DNA of 64,000 nucleotides, from the NCBI RefSeq assembly GCF_010367455.1, contig NZ_WRPR01000002.1, forward strand, positions 32,615 through 96,614, given 5' to 3'. A program made the position numbers and the translations under genes. The notes beneath the pieces were generated by a model. It ran no database searches and had not been told where the DNA came from. It saw nothing but the letters and a program-made list of their open reading frames with translations. This stretch comes from Candidatus Laterigemmans baculatus (GTDB lineage: Bacteria; Planctomycetota; Planctomycetia; Pirellulales; Pirellulaceae). This document shows positions 62,488-64,000 of the stretch, piece by piece (the first letter of the stretch is position 1; each line of letters begins with the position of its first letter).

Positions 62488-62795
62488 AAAAGGTCGAACG
62501 CACTGGGCTCCTGCCCGCGCCCGCTCTGCCGCTTCGCTCCCCAGCTTACCCCCTGCCGCCCCTTTGCTGGAGCCCACCCCGATCTCCCCGCCGCGTCCCG
62601 CTGCTGCGATCGTCATCTTCCGGCTGCTCGGCAGCCCTTCTGGGGGGCAGCTTGCCGGGGGTGTTTGACCGCGCAGCGAACGCGACCTACCCATTCTATG
62701 GGCGGAGCCTCAGTCGGGGCCGACGTCCAGCTTGCGGAGTTCGGCGGTCTGGCCAAAGCTCCCGCACTCTTTCCAGTGGATAAATCGCGCAGCCC
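62488..62795. other. gene-free stretch before the coiled-coil gene
   Basis: Nothing supported here. It is C-rich (GCCCGCGCCCGC and CCCCTGCCGCC runs) and lies just before a plus-strand ATG. The promoter of that gene is probably inside. Confidence 0.5.
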
Positions 62796-63764
62796 ATGTC
62801 TGGTCCCGAAACCGAAACTCCCGAACCGCTGGCTTCGGTCGTCGCCGAGCTTCGTCGCGAGACGCAGCGGCTGACGGCGCTCGGGGACGTTCTGGGGCAG
62901 GCCGAAAGCGATTGGTTTGAGAAATTTGAGCAGCTCGAGCGGGCCGAGCGGCGGACCGAGCGGAGTCGCCGCAAGCTGGCGATCCGCGCGGCGCGACTGC
63001 GGCGCGAGCGGCGGCGAACGGCGCTCGCGAAACCGGCTTCCGTCAATGAGGCTGCTGCTGAGGTTGGCCAAAGTGTCGCCGGAGAAGCCGAGTTGGAGCT
63101 CGCGGTGCTCCGCGTCGAGTTGGCCGAAGCGGCCGAGTTATTAAAGCGGGAGCAGATTCGCTCGGAGGAGCTGGAGACGCAGAATGCCAGCCTAGCGACG
63201 CAGCTAGCCGCGACGCAGGTCCACGGGCAGACCTCCGGAGCGATGCACTCTCAGATGCACGAGTCGCTCTCGTGGGAGGAGCGCAAGGCGGCCATCCTGC
63301 AGCAGCTGCACCGCGAGGATGCGGACGAGCCGCTCGACGCTGGGGAGCGCGAATCGCTCCGCGACATCGTCGCTAAAACCGATCGCGAGATTCGAAAACG
63401 CGACGCCGAGATCGCCGAGCTGCAGCAGCTGCTCGAGCATCAATCGACCGCCGTCGGAGACTCCGTGGCGGTCGGCGCGGCAGCGATCGCCCAGATGATC
63501 GACGCCGATGATCTGGTCCGTGAGGAACGGGAAAAGCTGCAAGCGATCAAAGCCGAGTGGCAAGAAAAGCTGCGTCAGGCCGAGATCGATCTGTCGCTCG
63601 AACGCGCCAAGCTCGCTCGCGAACGACGCGAGCTCGAGCAGAAGCATGCAGACCTCCAGCAGCAGCTCGCCGAAGCGGCCGAGCTGCACCGCGACGCCTC
63701 CCCAGCGGACCAGCCGCGACGCCGACGCTGGTTAACCCAACTCGGGCTCTCCGACGAAGAGTGA
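62796..63764 (+). CDS. planctomycete conserved coiled-coil protein
   Basis: 322 residues, nearly all charged helix. A long coiled coil covers residues about 10-110 and 160-300 (EKFEQLERAERRTERSRRKL; LAEAAELLKREQIRSEELE). A conserved middle SLSWEERKAAILQQLHRED, RDIVAKTDREIRKRDAEIAEL and VGAAAIAQMIDADDLVREE, then EWQEKLRQAEIDLSLERAKLARERREL. The last motif recurs in planctomycete proteins as I know them. No membrane or signal. Function unknown. Confidence 0.7.
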   Translation: MSGPETETPEPLASVVAELRRETQRLTALGDVLGQAESDWFEKFEQLERAERRTERSRRKLAIRAARLRRERRRTALAKPASVNEAAAEVGQSVAGEAELELAVLRVELAEAAELLKREQIRSEELETQNASLATQLAATQVHGQTSGAMHSQMHESLSWEERKAAILQQLHREDADEPLDAGERESLRDIVAKTDREIRKRDAEIAELQQLLEHQSTAVGDSVAVGAAAIAQMIDADDLVREEREKLQAIKAEWQEKLRQAEIDLSLERAKLARERRELEQKHADLQQQLAEAAELHRDASPADQPRRRRWLTQLGLSDEE

Positions 63765-63803
63765 CGCGCGGCGGGTGCTCGGGGGGAGACCGGTGCGGGG
63801 GAA

Positions 63804-63893
63804 TTATTTCTTGCGGTGGCGAACTTTGGCCCGCATGCGACGCTTCTTTCGACCCACTTTCCGGCGACCTTTTCCTGATTTCTTCGTACCCAC
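63804..63893 (-). CDS. very small basic protein, AURKAIP1/COX24-like domain
   Basis: 29 residues: VGTKKSGKGRRKVGRKKRRM then RAKVRHRKK, starting GTG at 63893 with AGGGAG about 11 bases upstream. It matches the AURKAIP1/COX24 C-terminal domain, a short Lys/Arg helix found as ribosome-bound peptides in several bacterial phyla (mitoribosomal mS38 family). Too short for usual gene callers. The opposite strand ORF is a shadow. Confidence 0.6.
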   Translation of the reverse strand: MGTKKSGKGRRKVGRKKRRMRAKVRHRKK

Positions 63894-64000
63894 CGAGGCA
63901 CTGCTCCCTTGGTTGAAGGCAAATAACGGGGAATTGTTTGGTTGGGAAAACCCGCGACTCTACCAAAATCGACCGCCGCGGCAATGCCCGTGAGTCGCCT

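Noticed and set aside
63775..63993. 72-residue plus-strand frame at the window end
   Set aside because: Translates the complement of the basic peptide gene and has no conserved feature.

Overview
The window is high-G+C bacterial DNA from a member of the Planctomycetota, most likely a Pirellulaceae-like lineage. The evidence is a set of planctomycete-typical families: DUF1552 and DUF1587/1592/1588/1585 cytochrome proteins, DUF1571, a lone EboE, a methanofuran-type C1 carrier gene set, planctomycete-only hypothetical proteins, few Shine-Dalgarno sites, and many palindromic intergenic repeats. No rRNA, tRNA, prophage, insertion sequence or CRISPR array was seen. About 50 protein genes and one structural RNA (SRP RNA) are supported.
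Layout. 1-6 kb: the end of an Arg/Glu-rich protein, the SRP RNA, then dnaX-ebfC-recR and rpoN. 6-15 kb: a gluconolactonase-like protein, a GH10-like protein, purC, a small GxxExxY gene inside a repeat cluster, a lipoprotein, then kdsA behind a YegS-type lipid kinase. 15-26 kb: a FliL-like membrane protein, DUF6702, an M1 metallopeptidase, eboE-pdxJ, phoD, dapA and a glucose dehydrogenase. 26-34 kb: a SufR-type regulator and sufC-sufB-sufD-sufT, followed without a gap by three genes resembling methanofuran biosynthesis (mfnD, mfnF, mfnE). 34-48 kb: hemQ, a His/Tyr/Asp-ladder secreted protein, DUF1571, a glycosyltransferase, an LptF/G permease, an aminotransferase, comF, DUF502, a PDZ protein, mutY and a GNAT. 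46-54 kb: DUF1552 and DUF1592 partners, a di-haem peroxidase, an NAD(P)HX epimerase and an FmdB zinc ribbon. 54-64 kb: guaB, a SelA-like protein, nadK, dxs-ispA-xseB, a coiled-coil protein and a 29-residue basic peptide.
The most unusual structure lies between the genes. At least eight families of palindromic or tandem repeats fill the intergenic DNA, and the stop codon of about 14 genes lies inside or directly against one of them. In three genes (the first gene, phoD and lptF) the last codons plus the stop are themselves tandemly duplicated. Between mutY and the GNAT gene one palindrome supplies both convergent stops. In-frame tandem expansions also occur in the N-terminal regions of housekeeping enzymes (hemQ, kdsA, purC leader, comF). 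Several enzymes have altered key positions: the SelA-like protein has Arg in place of the PLP lysine, MutY has Glu in place of the catalytic Asp, DnaX has lost three of its four zinc cysteines, and the GH10-like protein lacks a clear acid/base Asn-Glu pair. All functional statements are inferred from sequence reading; no database search was run.
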